Of a stretch of DNA of 8,140 nucleotides, positions 6,434-8,140 are shown in pieces (the stretch's first letter is position 1; each line of letters opens with the position of its first letter). The notes below the pieces were generated by a model, which was not told the origin of the DNA, did not search any database, and was given only the letters and a program-made list of their open reading frames with translations. Source of the DNA: an uncultured Sphingosinicella sp. (GTDB lineage Bacteria > Pseudomonadota > Alphaproteobacteria > Sphingomonadales > Sphingomonadaceae); contig CAMPIH010000106.1 of assembly GCA_946886275.1 (NCBI GenBank), positions 1 through 8,140 on the forward strand, read 5' to 3'. Position numbers and translations under genes: made by a program.

Positions 6434-6434
<1 letters not shown>
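6402..6434 (-). other. GC-rich hairpins after lpdA, possible weak terminator
   Basis: On the minus strand, GCCGGC-CAG-GCCGGC (6434-6420) begins in the lpdA stop region and can form a six-pair stem. It is followed by GCTGTC-GG-GACGGC (6415-6402), which pairs with one G-U and a tight loop. No T-run follows either hairpin, so termination is uncertain and lpdA transcripts may continue into the TRIC gene. Confidence 0.25.
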
Positions 6435-7831
<1,397 letters not shown>

Positions 7832-7841
7832 CTTTATATTC

Positions 7842-8140
<299 letters not shown>

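Overview
The window is GC-rich bacterial chromosome with tightly packed genes. Gene content and control signals point to an alphaproteobacterium, most likely a sphingomonad-type one. The evidence is a groES-groEL pair with a CIRCE operator under a promoter resembling alphaproteobacterial RpoH sites, and a sucB-lpdA arrangement of 2-oxoglutarate dehydrogenase genes. The taxonomic call is inference; no rRNA is present to fix it.

Layout. At the left edge, groES and the start of groEL read leftward from a promoter and CIRCE operator at about 682-743. Divergent from them, sppA (long, 67K-type signal peptide peptidase) reads rightward and is coupled by an ATGA overlap to a GNAT acetyltransferase of the phosphinothricin/methionine-sulfone type. 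A leftward two-gene unit follows: a TetR regulator and, again through an ATGA overlap, a two-domain protein ending in an SRPBCC/AHSA1-like fold. The GNAT gene and this unit converge with no intergenic base. A clean 20-bp inverted repeat just upstream of tetR is a good autoregulatory operator candidate. Divergent from tetR is a rightward lipoprotein gene with a possible Adhesin_E-like C-terminal domain. It converges on a leftward TRIC/YicG-family membrane channel gene. The right end holds lpdA (dihydrolipoyl dehydrogenase, E3) and the 3' end of sucB (E2 of 2-oxoglutarate dehydrogenase), both leftward and 10 bases apart.

How the genes relate. Three functional blocks can be named: protein folding and membrane protein turnover (groESL, sppA), a small TetR-controlled unit of unknown purpose, and central carbon metabolism (sucB, lpdA). 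No mobile elements, CRISPR arrays, tRNA or rRNA genes, or signs of horizontal transfer were seen. No stretch above 300 bases lacks a gene. I found no new multi-gene system. The least explained parts are the TetR plus fused SRPBCC unit with its palindrome and probable leaderless start, and the lipoprotein next to it.
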